From: Roseibium sp. TrichSKD4
GTDB lineage: Bacteria > Pseudomonadota > Alphaproteobacteria > Rhizobiales > Stappiaceae
Length of the DNA: 64,000 nt
NCBI RefSeq assembly: GCF_000148725.1
Contig: NZ_GL476320.1
Coordinates: 885,175 to 949,174 of the forward strand
Reading direction: 5' to 3'
Part shown: piece by piece, positions 55,872 through 64,000 of the stretch
Position numbering within the stretch: position 1 is the first letter of the stretch
How the letters are laid out: the number at the start of each line of letters is the position of its first letter
Translations under genes and position numbers: made by a program
The notes under the pieces: model-generated
The model's database searches: none
What the model was told of the DNA's origin: nothing
The model's input: only the letters and a program-made list of their open reading frames with translations

Positions 55872-56419
55872 TATGCGTCCTCCAGGCCAAACGGGCGGTC
55901 AACTCGGGTGATAACAGCGACAAGATCGGCAACCAGTTGCAAAAGCAGCAGTCCAAATCCGACGGGTAATGACAAATAGGGTATCCAAAGACGCACGCCC
56001 CAAATCGTGTCTGACCTCCAGCCACGGTCCCAAGCAAACTTCCTGTACTCAAAACCATAAAACAGCATGACGGCTACAATCAGGATTGAGACCGACAATG
56101 TCACCAGAGCAAGGAAGTATCTTGCGCGAGGGGCAAACCATAACGGGACCAAATCAACATTCACATGGCCGCGCAGACGCTGCACATAGGGCAGGCCAAC
56201 GAGTGTGGCAGCGATGACAAGATAGATTACCGCTTCCGTTTGCCAGACTGTTGACCCATTCAGCACAAAGCGAACAAAGATCATCTGACAGGTGATTGCG
56301 ACGGCTGCCACAATCATGGCTGCCGAACACCATCCGGCCAATGTCGAGATGGCTGCAACAGTGCGCAAAAAGGGATTGTTTCCGGCGCGCGCAACGGCTG
56401 CCGAGCTATGTCCCGCCAT
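55871..56419 (-). CDS. matQ: TRAP transporter small membrane subunit MatQ (DctQ)
   Basis: 182 residues, four membrane helices, normal DctQ length. Typical text: FVRFVLNGSTVWQTEAVIYLVIAATLVGLPYVQRLRGHVNVDLV. It bridges the membrane unit to the periplasmic receptor. Preceded by an intercistronic hairpin and the matP gene. Confidence 0.9.
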   Translation of the reverse strand: MAGHSSAAVARAGNNPFLRTVAAISTLAGWCSAAMIVAAVAITCQMIFVRFVLNGSTVWQTEAVIYLVIAATLVGLPYVQRLRGHVNVDLVPLWFAPRARYFLALVTLSVSILIVAVMLFYGFEYRKFAWDRGWRSDTIWGVRLWIPYLSLPVGFGLLLLQLVADLVAVITRVDRPFGLEDA

Positions 56420-56455
56420 GGGATGCTCCCGAAAATGAAGTTGGTAAGCAGGAAA

Positions 56456-56478
56456 CGGGGCGAAACGTGTTCGCCCCG
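56456..56478 (-). other. Intercistronic hairpin between matP and matQ
   Basis: CGGGGCGAA and TTCGCCCCG form a perfect 9-bp stem with a 5-base loop directly after the matP stop. It resembles the stabilising hairpins that favour the binding-protein message in transporter operons; the same arrangement occurs at 6173-6192 in this window. Confidence 0.65.
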
Positions 56479-56487
56479 ATCAATTGG

Positions 56488-57474
56488 TTACTCGACAGAC
56501 AGAGCCATATCGAGAAGTTCCTGACCGCCTGGAGTTTGCTCAACAAAGGCTTTGTACGAGGTCTCTTTTGCCAGATCACGCCATGCGTCGAATTCTTCTT
56601 GAGACATCTGCGCAATTTCAACGCCGTTTTCTGCAAAGATATCAGCAGAGGCCGCATCCTGCTTTTTGGCTTCTTCCAGATAAAAAGCTTCAGCCTTTGC
56701 CGCGCCAGCTTGCAGAGCTGCTTTCTGAGCGTCATTCAGTCCATCATAGGCGGATTTGTTCATCAACATTGGCTGGTACATGAACCAGAGCGCAAAGTCG
56801 CTGGCTGGCGTGTAACACTTGACCTGCTCGTAAATCCGGTAGCTGACGAAAGAGGACGAAGAGGTGTTGGCTGCAGTTAGAACGCCGGTTTGCATGGCGT
56901 TGTAGATTTCCGAAGACGCCATGGATGCAATGGATGCACCGGCGCCTGCCAACATTTGCTCAAAGGCCTTACCGGCCGCACGTGTCTGTTGGCCCTTCAC
57001 GTCTGCCGGGGATGTGATGCACTTGTCTTTGCCGACAAAACCTCCGGCCAGATATCCATGCACGAGAACCATGACATCGTCGCCAGCCATGATTTCCTCG
57101 ATTTTGCCCATGAAATCGCTCTCGTTCAGGCGGGCCGCATGGTCGTGGTTTTTCACCAGACCTGGCATCAAGGTGAGGTTGTAAGCAGGCTGTTGTCCCC
57201 CGGCATAGCTTAGAGGGAAAACGGTCATATCAAGCTGCCCACGGCTGAGCGGCTTGTATTGCTCGCGTGGCTTGAACAGTGATTTCGATGGGAAAATCTT
57301 GATTTCGAGATCGACGTTTGCAGCAGCAACTTCATTGGCAACAATCTCGGCCACCTTGTGGCGGACATCACTGGTGGACCATTGGTGCGACAGGCGCAGC
57401 TCGGTTGCGTTGGCGGCAAAAACTGTGCCGAGCAGCGCAACGGCTGCGACAGCAGATTTCAGTTTCATGATCAT
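56488..57474 (-). CDS. matP: TRAP transporter malonate-binding protein MatP (DctP)
   Basis: 328 residues with a Sec signal (LKSAVAAVALLGTVFAANA). DctP fold: LRLSHQWSTSDVRHKVAEIVANEV, and the TRAP signature region KGQQTRAAGKAFEQMLAGAGAS. Start at the ATG 57474, with GGAGG at 6-base spacing; a second ATG two codons later is possible. First gene of matPQMAB, divergent from the GntR gene. Confidence 0.9.
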   Translation of the reverse strand: MIMKLKSAVAAVALLGTVFAANATELRLSHQWSTSDVRHKVAEIVANEVAAANVDLEIKIFPSKSLFKPREQYKPLSRGQLDMTVFPLSYAGGQQPAYNLTLMPGLVKNHDHAARLNESDFMGKIEEIMAGDDVMVLVHGYLAGGFVGKDKCITSPADVKGQQTRAAGKAFEQMLAGAGASIASMASSEIYNAMQTGVLTAANTSSSSFVSYRIYEQVKCYTPASDFALWFMYQPMLMNKSAYDGLNDAQKAALQAGAAKAEAFYLEEAKKQDAASADIFAENGVEIAQMSQEEFDAWRDLAKETSYKAFVEQTPGGQELLDMALSVE

Positions 57475-57553
57475 GTTGTTCCTCCCAAGAGCTTGAGATG
57501 TGGGGCAAGCTCGACCGGTATCCTTGCACCGAATGTATGCTTCGTCATTTTTT

Positions 57554-57563
57554 TTGTATACAA
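57554..57563. promoter_or_regulatory. GntR-type operator between matP and its regulator
   Basis: TTGTATACAA is a perfect 10-bp palindrome in the middle of the divergent matP/gntR region, beside a run of eight T. FCD-type GntR proteins, including malonate regulators of rhizobia, bind TTGTATACA-like sites. GTATGC at 57535-57540 may be a second, partial half-site. Confidence 0.72.
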
Positions 57564-57604
57564 TATGTAATTTGTTGCGTGCATTGTTTGTGTGTGGTTA
57601 TCTC

Positions 57605-58267
57605 ATGCTCATGGACCGAAAACGTGCTGACCTTATTGCTGATGAACTCGAAGCGCTTATCTTGGAAGGGATCTTCAAGGACGGCATTCGTTTGGATGAA
57701 GTTCAGTTGGCTGAGCGATTTAATGTATCTCGCACCCCGATCCGCGAAGCATTGCAGCAGCTTTCTCTGTCGGGCCTTGTAGAGCAGATCCCGAGACGCG
57801 GTGTTTTTGTTCGACAACCGGGGCCGGTTGAACTTCTTGAAATGTTTGAAGTCATGGCCGAACTTGAAGCCGTTTGTGCTCGCTTGGCAGCCAGTCGTAT
57901 TTCAGATGCCGCATTGGCTGATTTGCACGAGGCCAATGCACGATGTGACGATGCGGTCACTGCACAAGATGCTGACGGCTACTATCTGGAAAATGAACGC
58001 TTCCACGCGATTTTGTATCGGCAGTCAGGCAATGGCTTTTTGGAACAGGAATGCTTGCGTCTTTATCGACGCCTTCAACCATTTCGGCGGATGCAATTGC
58101 GGGCGCGGGGGAGACTGGCGCAATCCATGGCAGAGCATAAAGCGATTGTCACAGCCTTGGAGCAAGGCAATGGTGACGCCGCAGCAATAGCGATCCGCGG
58201 TCACGTTGCTGTTCAGGGCGAAAAGTTCCACCACCTCATTGCCTCGCTCAAACCAGCAGCTGAATAA
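57605..58267 (+). CDS. GntR-family malonate regulator (FCD type)
   Basis: 220 residues from the ATG at 57605 (or 57611). Longer in-frame starts would run through the operator and encode an unlikely hydrophobic leader, so they are rejected. Winged helix: LEGIFKDGIRLDEVQLAERFNVSRTPIREALQQLSLSGLVEQIPRRGVFV; the rest is an FCD helical ligand domain. It matches the GtrA/MatR-type regulators of malonate operons by position and family. No strong ribosome site is seen. Confidence 0.85.
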   Translation: MLMDRKRADLIADELEALILEGIFKDGIRLDEVQLAERFNVSRTPIREALQQLSLSGLVEQIPRRGVFVRQPGPVELLEMFEVMAELEAVCARLAASRISDAALADLHEANARCDDAVTAQDADGYYLENERFHAILYRQSGNGFLEQECLRLYRRLQPFRRMQLRARGRLAQSMAEHKAIVTALEQGNGDAAAIAIRGHVAVQGEKFHHLIASLKPAAE

Positions 58268-58320
58268 GTTATTGAAAGTGTTCGAATGCCGACAGGTTTT
58301 TTGGCTGCTCGTGCAACGAT

Positions 58321-59250
58321 TCAACTGCCAGGGCCATGCAGGAATAAATCCGCCTTTTCTCGAATGCAGTTTAGGATCGTGACGGCAGCGCCCGAGGGCG
58401 TGAGGTCTTGTCTATGCAGTACATACCATTGCCGGATTATCGGCAAATGTTCTGCTTGAATGACTGCAAGGCGTCCCGTTTTCAGTTCTTCGATGACAGT
58501 GTGATAAGAAATCAATGCAATTCCGAGACCTGCGATCACAGCCTGTTTGATTGTCTCGTTTGAATTCATTTCCGTATAGGTGAAGGGGGTTCCTTCACCC
58601 ATTTGATCAAGAAATCGCATTGTGAGGATCCGTGTGCCGGAGCCTGTTTCGCGCATGAGAAAATGCTCGCGGACAATATCTGCAGGTGAGACATTCGGTT
58701 CTGACAGGAGTTCATGATCTGGTGGGGCGATCAGCACGTGCGGATGGTCGCCCATCGGATAGGCCGTGACGAGTGGACGCCTGGGTGGACGTCCCATGAT
58801 TGCAAGATCTATTCGGCCTGTTTCCAACGCCGCGATAATGGCGTCCCGATTGCCGACTTCCAGAACAACTTCAATATCCGGATAGAGCGACTTCAGTTTG
58901 GCGACGATGGCGGGTGCAAAATATTTGCCCGTTGAAACAACGCCCAACACGATGGTTCCCGATAGGCCGCGTTTGAGAGCGTCAATTTGGTGGATGGATT
59001 TAGCCAGGGCCGAATAAGCAGTCTCATAGCCCGACAAAAGCGTCTGGCCTTCGGGGGTCAGTTCAAAAAGTCCGTTCTTGCTGCGCTCCAGAAGGGCGCA
59101 CCCCAGGCAATCTTCTAGTGTTCTTATTTGGTTGTGAACGGCTGGTGAGGTCAATCCAAGGTGTTCGGCGGCAGAGCTGATCGTGCCTGATTCATGTATT
59201 GATTTCAGAGCCTTGAGTTGTTTCAACGTTATTGCATCAAGTTGTCGCAT
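58321..59250 (-). CDS. cbbR: LysR-family regulator of the Calvin-cycle operon
   Basis: 309 residues: helix-turn-helix at about 20-40 (SGTISSAAEHLGLTSPAVHNQIRTLE), then a periplasmic-binding-like effector domain with RQWYVLHRQ near the end, as in CbbR proteins. Divergent from cbbF across 95 bases, the standard CbbR arrangement. CbbR activates cbb genes in response to metabolites such as RuBP or NADPH. Confidence 0.9.
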   Translation of the reverse strand: MRQLDAITLKQLKALKSIHESGTISSAAEHLGLTSPAVHNQIRTLEDCLGCALLERSKNGLFELTPEGQTLLSGYETAYSALAKSIHQIDALKRGLSGTIVLGVVSTGKYFAPAIVAKLKSLYPDIEVVLEVGNRDAIIAALETGRIDLAIMGRPPRRPLVTAYPMGDHPHVLIAPPDHELLSEPNVSPADIVREHFLMRETGSGTRILTMRFLDQMGEGTPFTYTEMNSNETIKQAVIAGLGIALISYHTVIEELKTGRLAVIQAEHLPIIRQWYVLHRQDLTPSGAAVTILNCIREKADLFLHGPGS

Positions 59251-59345
59251 TAGAATTTTTTGAAGTTTGATTTCAGATTATTAAATTTTCTTAACGTTAG
59301 TTTTCAGGATGATCAAGGCCACTACATTGAGGACGGGAGGCCTTG
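59251..59345. promoter_or_regulatory. cbbR / cbbF divergent control region
   Basis: The 95-base gap is very AT-rich near cbbR. TTAAATTTTCTTAA (59280-59293) is an inverted TTAA-N6-TTAA pair that fits the T-N11-A LysR rule. GGGAGG close to 59340 serves cbbF. CbbR binding is inferred. Confidence 0.5.
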
Positions 59346-60353
59346 GTGACCATCAAATCCGCCATATTGCCGCTTCACGGGGTGCCTGAACCCCTGAATG
59401 AGATATTGACTGCGCTCTGCGTTGTGGGGCGCGATCTGTCCAGAACCATTGCTCAAGGGGTACTGGCCGCGGAACTTGGAGCGACCATAGGCGGCACGGC
59501 GCATGGCGATGATCAAAAGGCGCTGGATGTCATGGCCGATGAAGCCTTCGCCGAAGCGCTTATGGGTGTGGACGTTCGCTGGTACGCATCTGAAGAACGT
59601 GAGGACGTGATTGAGCTGGATTCAAAAGGCGAATACGCGCTGGCAATTGATCCGCTGGATGGTTCCTCAAATATTGATGTGAACGTGTCCATCGGCACCA
59701 TCTTTTCCATCTTCAAGGCCGAGCCGGAAGGCGAAGCTTCCTTCTTGCGGCCTGCCGGAGAGCAGGTGGCAGCTGGCTACCTGATTTACGGCCCTCAGAC
59801 GGCCTTGATGCTGACATATGGCGAGGGCGTCCGTCACTACATTTTGGACCCGGTTTCTCGGACATTCAAACTCGTGGATGCGAATGTGCGCATTCCCGAA
59901 AAGTCGAGTGAATTTGCCATCAATGCCTCCAACTATCGGCATTGGTCGAAGCCGATCCGTGCCTATATCGACGACTGCATCGCAGGGGCTGAAGGACCGC
60001 GTGAGAAGAACTTCAACATGCGCTGGGTTGCGTCGCTTGTCGCGGAAACCCATCGGATTATGAGCCGGGGCGGTTTGTTCCTTTATCCCGGTGATGACCG
60101 CGACGGTTACAAGCAGGGCCGACTTCGCATGATCTACGAATGTGCGCCGATCGCCTTTTTAATTGAGCAGGCTGGCGGCAAGGCCACAACGGCGGTGGAA
60201 CCCATTTTGAGCCAAACGGCCGGGACGCTTCATGCACGCACGCCCTTCGTCTTCGGATCTTCGGAAAAGGTAGAGCGTGTGGCTGCCTATCACGATCTGC
60301 CGGAAAAGGAAGTTTCGGCACTGTTTGGAAACCGCGGCCTGTTCCGCGCCTGA
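59346..60353 (+). CDS. cbbF: Fructose-1,6-bisphosphatase (class I)
   Basis: 335 residues from the GTG at 59346, 5 bases after GGGAGG; the TTG one codon earlier is too close to that site. The metal and phosphate motif [21 protein letters not shown] has its first Asp near residue 102, and [20 protein letters not shown] is typical. It removes phosphate from FBP (and often SBP) in the Calvin cycle. First gene of the cbb operon. Confidence 0.95.
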   Translation: MTIKSAILPLHGVPEPLNEILTALCVVGRDLSRTIAQGVLAAELGATIGGTAHGDDQKALDVMADEAFAEALMGVDVRWYASEEREDVIELDSKGEYALAIDPLDGSSNIDVNVSIGTIFSIFKAEPEGEASFLRPAGEQVAAGYLIYGPQTALMLTYGEGVRHYILDPVSRTFKLVDANVRIPEKSSEFAINASNYRHWSKPIRAYIDDCIAGAEGPREKNFNMRWVASLVAETHRIMSRGGLFLYPGDDRDGYKQGRLRMIYECAPIAFLIEQAGGKATTAVEPILSQTAGTLHARTPFVFGSSEKVERVAAYHDLPEKEVSALFGNRGLFRA

Positions 60354-60414
60354 TCACAACACGTAAATCACGATCAATGACCGGCTGAGCATTTCGCCGG
60401 ATCGGGGAGACTTC

Positions 60415-61287
60415 ATGTCCAGAAAGCACCCAATCATATCGGTTACAGGGTCATCCGGTGCGGGCACAACAACCGTCAAGACCACCTTCGACCAGATCTT
60501 TCGCCGCGAGAGCGTGAAGGCCGTCTCTATCGAAGGCGATGCTTTTCACCGCTTTGATCGGGCGGAGATGAAAGCCGAATTGGAGCGGCGCAAGGCTTCT
60601 GGCGACGATACGTTCAGCCATTTCTCCTATGAAGCGAATATTCTGAGCAAGCTGGAAGAAGTGTTTCGCACCTATGGCCAGACAGGGACCGGTGAAACCC
60701 GCCATTACGTCCATGACGATCTTGAGGCGGAGAAGTGGGGTGTTGAACCGGGCAAATTTACCGACTGGAAGTCGTTTGAGGACGGGTCGGAGCTGCTCTT
60801 CTACGAAGGCCTTCACGGGGCCGTGGTCAATGACGAGGTCAATCTCGCGGAGCATGCTGACCTCAAGATTGGCGTTGTTCCGGTCATCAATCTGGAATGG
60901 ATCCAGAAAATTCATCGTGACAAGGCGAGCCGGGGTTATTCCACCGAAGCGGTGACCGACACCATCCTGCGCCGGATGCACGCCTATGTGCATTGCATCT
61001 GCCCGCAGTTCATCCAGACGGATGTCAACTTCCAGCGTGTGCCGGTTGTCGATACGTCTGATCCCTTTGTGGCCCGCTGGATACCGACGGCAGACGAGAG
61101 CCTCGTGGTGATCCGGTTCCGCAATCCGCGCGGCATCGATTTCCCCTATCTGACGTCCATGATCCACGGCAGCTGGATGAGCCGGGCCAATTCCATCGTC
61201 ATTCCCGGCGGCAAACTCGATCTCGCCATGCAGCTCATTTTCACCCCGATGGTGGACCGCCTTGTCCACGAATCCAAACGTGCGTGA
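60415..61287 (+). CDS. cbbP: Phosphoribulokinase
   Basis: 290 residues, the bacterial octameric type. P-loop [12 protein letters not shown] at 11-22, then [15 protein letters not shown] and [10 protein letters not shown] with the catalytic region. It makes ribulose 1,5-bisphosphate from ribulose 5-phosphate and ATP; its presence is diagnostic for a Calvin cycle. GGGGAGA lies 6 bases before the start. Confidence 0.97.
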   Translation: MSRKHPIISVTGSSGAGTTTVKTTFDQIFRRESVKAVSIEGDAFHRFDRAEMKAELERRKASGDDTFSHFSYEANILSKLEEVFRTYGQTGTGETRHYVHDDLEAEKWGVEPGKFTDWKSFEDGSELLFYEGLHGAVVNDEVNLAEHADLKIGVVPVINLEWIQKIHRDKASRGYSTEAVTDTILRRMHAYVHCICPQFIQTDVNFQRVPVVDTSDPFVARWIPTADESLVVIRFRNPRGIDFPYLTSMIHGSWMSRANSIVIPGGKLDLAMQLIFTPMVDRLVHESKRA

Positions 61288-61297
61288 GGGAGCGGTC

Positions 61298-63307
61298 ATG
61301 ACCCTTCATCCTGCTGTTCAAACCACTGAAGACCTGATGGCCAACGCGATCCGGGCGCTCGCCATGGATGCTATCCAGAAGGCCAATTCCGGACATCCCG
61401 GCGCGCCGATGGGGCTCGCGGATGTGGCGACCGTGTTGTTCAATCGCTTCATCGAGATCGATCCGTCAGAACCCGATTGGCCGGACAGGGACCGCTTTGT
61501 CCTATCAGCCGGTCATGCCTCCATGCTCGTTTACGCCATTAATCACTTGCTCGGGTTTGACGACATGGACATAGAGCAATTGAAGTCCTTCCGCCAACTG
61601 GGTGCGCGTACAGCCGGGCATCCGGAATATGGTCATGCCAAGGGCATTGAAACGACGACGGGGCCGCTGGGGCAGGGGATTTCAACCGCCGTCGGTATGG
61701 CGCTGGCAGAGCGCATGCACAATGCCCGCTTTGGCGATGATCTGGTCGATCACTTTACCTATGTGCTGGCCGGAGACGGGTGCCTGATGGAAGGCATCTC
61801 GCACGAAGCCAACGATATGGCTGGGCATTTGGGGCTTGGCCGTCTGATCGTCTTTTGGGATGACAACTCCATCACGATTGACGGCAAGACCGATCTGTCC
61901 ACCTCCATGGATCAAAAGGCCCGCTTTGCAGCGGCCGGTTGGCACGTTGTTGCGGTTGATGGTCACAACAAGCAGGAGATTGCCGCTGCTATCGAGGTCG
62001 CGCGGGCGGATGGTCGTCCGTCGCTGATCGCCTGCAAGACGATCATCGGGTTCGGTGCTCCAAACAAGCAGGGAAAGGCTGCGACACATGGCTCGCCACT
62101 GGGAGCAGACGAAATTGCTGCGACCCGCGCCCAGCTGAACTGGACGCATGAGGCTTTCCATGTACCAAATGAAGTTTATGAAGCATGGAGAGCAGTGGCG
62201 CGACGAGGTGCTGTTGCCCGCAGTGCCTGGTTCAAGCGGTGGGAAGGTGCATCGGCACGCGAAGTCTTTTCCAGGTCGCTGACCAAGCCGGATTCGAAGG
62301 CTATCTCCGAAGCGTTTCAAACTTACAAGAGCGCCCAGATTGCCGCTGCGCCCAAGATCGCGACTCGCAAGGCGTCGGAAATGGCGCTTGAAGTTCTAAA
62401 TGGCGTCATCAGCAATCTTGCTGGCGGATCGGCTGACCTCACGGGTTCCAACAATACCCGAACCAAGGAAATGACCGCAGTCAGCCGCGGCTGTTTCGGC
62501 GGCAATTACATTCACTATGGCGTCCGTGAACACGGCATGGCTGCAGCCATGAACGGGATCGCGCTCCATGGCGGGTTCATTCCCTATGGCGGGACATTCC
62601 TGGTCTTTGCCGATTATGCACGTGGGGCCATGCGCCTTTCAGCGCTGATGGGGGTGCCGGTCACCTATGTGATGACCCATGACTCTATCGGTCTAGGAGA
62701 AGATGGGCCCACCCACCAGCCGGTCGAAACACTGGCCAGTTTGAGGGCAATGCCGAACCTCACCGTGCTCCGCCCGGCGGATGTGATCGAGACGGCAGAA
62801 GCCTGGGAAATTGCCGTCACCTCCCGAAACACGCCAACGGTGTTGTGCCTGTCCCGACAAGGGTTGCCGACGCTCCGCAGGGATGGGGCGGCTGGCAACC
62901 CGACAGCCAAGGGCGCTTACCTCCTGAAGGAAGTCGGCGGCACACGGGATCTCACCCTTATTGCAACAGGCTCGGAAGTTGAGATTGCCATGTCCGCTGC
63001 CGAAAAACTGGAGGCGGACGGCCTGAAGGTTGCCGTAGTTTCTGCGCCATCCTTCGAGCTTTTTGCCGTGCAGCCAGAAACTTATCGGGAGGCCGTTCTG
63101 GGCCTTGCTCCGCGGATCGGAGTGGAAGCGGCCGTTCGGCAAGGTTGGGATCTGTTTCTGCGCCCGGATGATGCATTCATCGGCATGAACAGCTTTGGGG
63201 CCTCGGGCCCGGCGGCAGATCTCTACGGCCATTTCGGCATCACCAAGGAAGCGGTCATTGCAGCCGCGCGAGACCTCGTATCCGGAGACAAGAAGAATGA
63301 CAATTAA
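61298..63307 (+). CDS. cbbT: Transketolase
   Basis: 669 residues from the ATG at 61298 (GAGGGAGC upstream), 10 bp after cbbP; an earlier in-frame ATG inside cbbP is rejected. ThDP features: [10 protein letters not shown] (His33), [15 protein letters not shown], and [17 protein letters not shown]. It transfers two-carbon units in ribulose regeneration. It overlaps the next gene by 11 bases. Confidence 0.96.
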   Translation: MTLHPAVQTTEDLMANAIRALAMDAIQKANSGHPGAPMGLADVATVLFNRFIEIDPSEPDWPDRDRFVLSAGHASMLVYAINHLLGFDDMDIEQLKSFRQLGARTAGHPEYGHAKGIETTTGPLGQGISTAVGMALAERMHNARFGDDLVDHFTYVLAGDGCLMEGISHEANDMAGHLGLGRLIVFWDDNSITIDGKTDLSTSMDQKARFAAAGWHVVAVDGHNKQEIAAAIEVARADGRPSLIACKTIIGFGAPNKQGKAATHGSPLGADEIAATRAQLNWTHEAFHVPNEVYEAWRAVARRGAVARSAWFKRWEGASAREVFSRSLTKPDSKAISEAFQTYKSAQIAAAPKIATRKASEMALEVLNGVISNLAGGSADLTGSNNTRTKEMTAVSRGCFGGNYIHYGVREHGMAAAMNGIALHGGFIPYGGTFLVFADYARGAMRLSALMGVPVTYVMTHDSIGLGEDGPTHQPVETLASLRAMPNLTVLRPADVIETAEAWEIAVTSRNTPTVLCLSRQGLPTLRRDGAAGNPTAKGAYLLKEVGGTRDLTLIATGSEVEIAMSAAEKLEADGLKVAVVSAPSFELFAVQPETYREAVLGLAPRIGVEAAVRQGWDLFLRPDDAFIGMNSFGASGPAADLYGHFGITKEAVIAAARDLVSGDKKNDN

Positions 63308-64000
63308 GGTTGGGATCAACGGCTTTGGTCGGATCGGACGCAATGTCCTCAGAGCCATCGCGGAATCCGGACGCACAGACATTCAGGTCGTTGCCATCAA
63401 CGATCTGGGGCCGGTTGAAACCAACGCGCATCTTTTGCGCTATGACAGTGTTCATGGCCGATTTCTGGGCACCGTTTCGGTCGAGGGAAACACCGTTGAT
63501 ATCGGTACCGGACCGATCCGTGTGACCTCTGAGCGTGATCCCAAGGATCTGCTGTGGGACGATGTCGATATCGCGATGGAATGCACCGGCATTTTCACTG
63601 CGCGGGACAAGGCCGCTCTTCATCTGGAAAACGGGTCCAAGCGTGTGCTGGTCTCCGCGCCCGCCACCGGGGCAGACAAGACAATCGTGTTTGGTGTCAA
63701 TCACGACGCTCTGGCCAGCGATGATCTCGTTGTCTCCAATGCGTCGTGCACGACCAACTGCCTGTCGCCGGTCGCGAAGTCGCTGAATGATGCAATCGGC
63801 ATCAATCGCGGGTTCATGACCACGATCCATTCCTACACCGGCGACCAGCCGACGCTCGATACGATGCACAAGGATCTGTACCGGGCACGGGCCGCGGCGC
63901 AATCCATGATCCCGACATCCACGGGGGCGGCCAAAGCGGTCGGGCTGGTGCTGCCGGAGTTGAACGGCAAGCTGGACGGCGTTGCGATCCGGGTACCGAC
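63297..64000 (+). CDS. cbbG: Glyceraldehyde-3-phosphate dehydrogenase, cut by window end
   Basis: The first 234 residues are present and the frame is open to the window end. Start ATG at 63297 lies inside the end of cbbT. NAD(P) site [10 protein letters not shown] near residues 6-15; catalytic Cys151 in [22 protein letters not shown]. Fourth gene of the cbbFPTG order; aldolase or RuBisCO genes probably follow outside the window. Confidence 0.95.
   Translation, partial: MTIKVGINGFGRIGRNVLRAIAESGRTDIQVVAINDLGPVETNAHLLRYDSVHGRFLGTVSVEGNTVDIGTGPIRVTSERDPKDLLWDDVDIAMECTGIFTARDKAALHLENGSKRVLVSAPATGADKTIVFGVNHDALASDDLVVSNASCTTNCLSPVAKSLNDAIGINRGFMTTIHSYTGDQPTLDTMHKDLYRARAAAQSMIPTSTGAAKAVGLVLPELNGKLDGVAIRVP

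Noticed and set aside
57500-57604. N-terminal extension of the malonate GntR protein
   Set aside because: It would translate the operator region and add a hydrophobic leader unlike any GntR protein.
60451-61299. 282-residue open frame antisense to phosphoribulokinase
   Set aside because: It mirrors cbbP, which has intact P-loop and catalytic motifs and a good ribosome site.
63255-63902. 215-residue open frame antisense to cbbT/cbbG
   Set aside because: The plus strand encodes GAPDH with its active-site NASCTTNC; the antisense frame has no family features.
1-64000. CRISPR arrays, tRNA or rRNA genes, insertion sequences, phage integrases
   Set aside because: No regularly spaced repeats, no cloverleaf or rRNA signature words, and no transposase or integrase motifs were seen in any frame.

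Overview
The window reads as chromosomal DNA of a metabolically versatile, probably marine alphaproteobacterium. The evidence is a moderately GC-rich sequence, a phenylacetate pathway, TRAP-type malonate uptake (matPQMAB order as in Sinorhizobium), ectoine catabolism, an N-acetylglutaminylglutamine amide (NAGGN) locus and a Calvin-cycle operon. A Stappiaceae/Labrenzia-like or Rhizobiales-like host fits best, but this is inference from gene content. No rRNA, tRNA, transposase, prophage or CRISPR array was seen.

Layout. 1-4.5 kb: end of paaZ, then a convergent paaG-paaI-paaK-tetR group. 4.6-7.2 kb: a nitrate/sulfonate/taurine-type ABC transporter. 7.4-8.3 kb: a frameshifted lytic transglycosylase. 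8.4-18.9 kb: a tightly coupled operon that joins tryptophan breakdown (kynA, kynU, with kynB divergent) to the aerobic 2-aminobenzoyl-CoA route (ligase, flavin monooxygenase/reductase, acyl-CoA dehydrogenase, hydratase, SDR, RidA-like protein, MarR regulator). 18.9-22.3 kb: a sulfatase and a multicopper oxidase. 22.3-31.1 kb: ectoine degradation (doeA, an ArgE-type deacetylase, a lipoate-ligase-like gene, eutB, eutC, doeX, doeC, doeD). 31.2-34.4 kb: copper efflux (copZ, copA, cueR). 34.5-44.0 kb: NAGGN osmolyte synthesis plus an M42 peptidase, interrupted by an orphan solute-binding protein, a STAS-like small protein and a hybrid histidine kinase. 44.0-51.8 kb: a GntR regulator, a dipeptide ABC transporter with a fused permease-ATPase, and a broken M20 amidohydrolase. 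51.8-58.3 kb: malonate uptake and activation (matPQMAB) with its GntR regulator. 58.3-64.0 kb: cbbR and the start of a Calvin-cycle operon (cbbF, cbbP, cbbT, cbbG).

How it fits together. Tryptophan, phenylacetate, malonate, ectoine and peptides are funnelled to central metabolism, while NAGGN synthesis and ectoine breakdown place osmolyte gain and loss within 15 kb. Several control sites can be read directly: a palindrome over a textbook promoter between abmA and kynB, a MerR-type 19-bp-spacer promoter ahead of copA, a perfect 15-bp palindrome between marR and the NAGGN genes, a 10-bp palindrome between matP and its GntR gene, and a TetR-type box in the paaG promoter.

Quality note. Four genes carry small indels, mostly at short or long homopolymers: lytic transglycosylase, 2-aminobenzoate-CoA ligase (three compensating losses), hybrid kinase and M20 hydrolase (G10 tract). 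They cluster too strongly to ignore; sequencing error is the simplest explanation, and real gene decay or phase variation are the alternatives.
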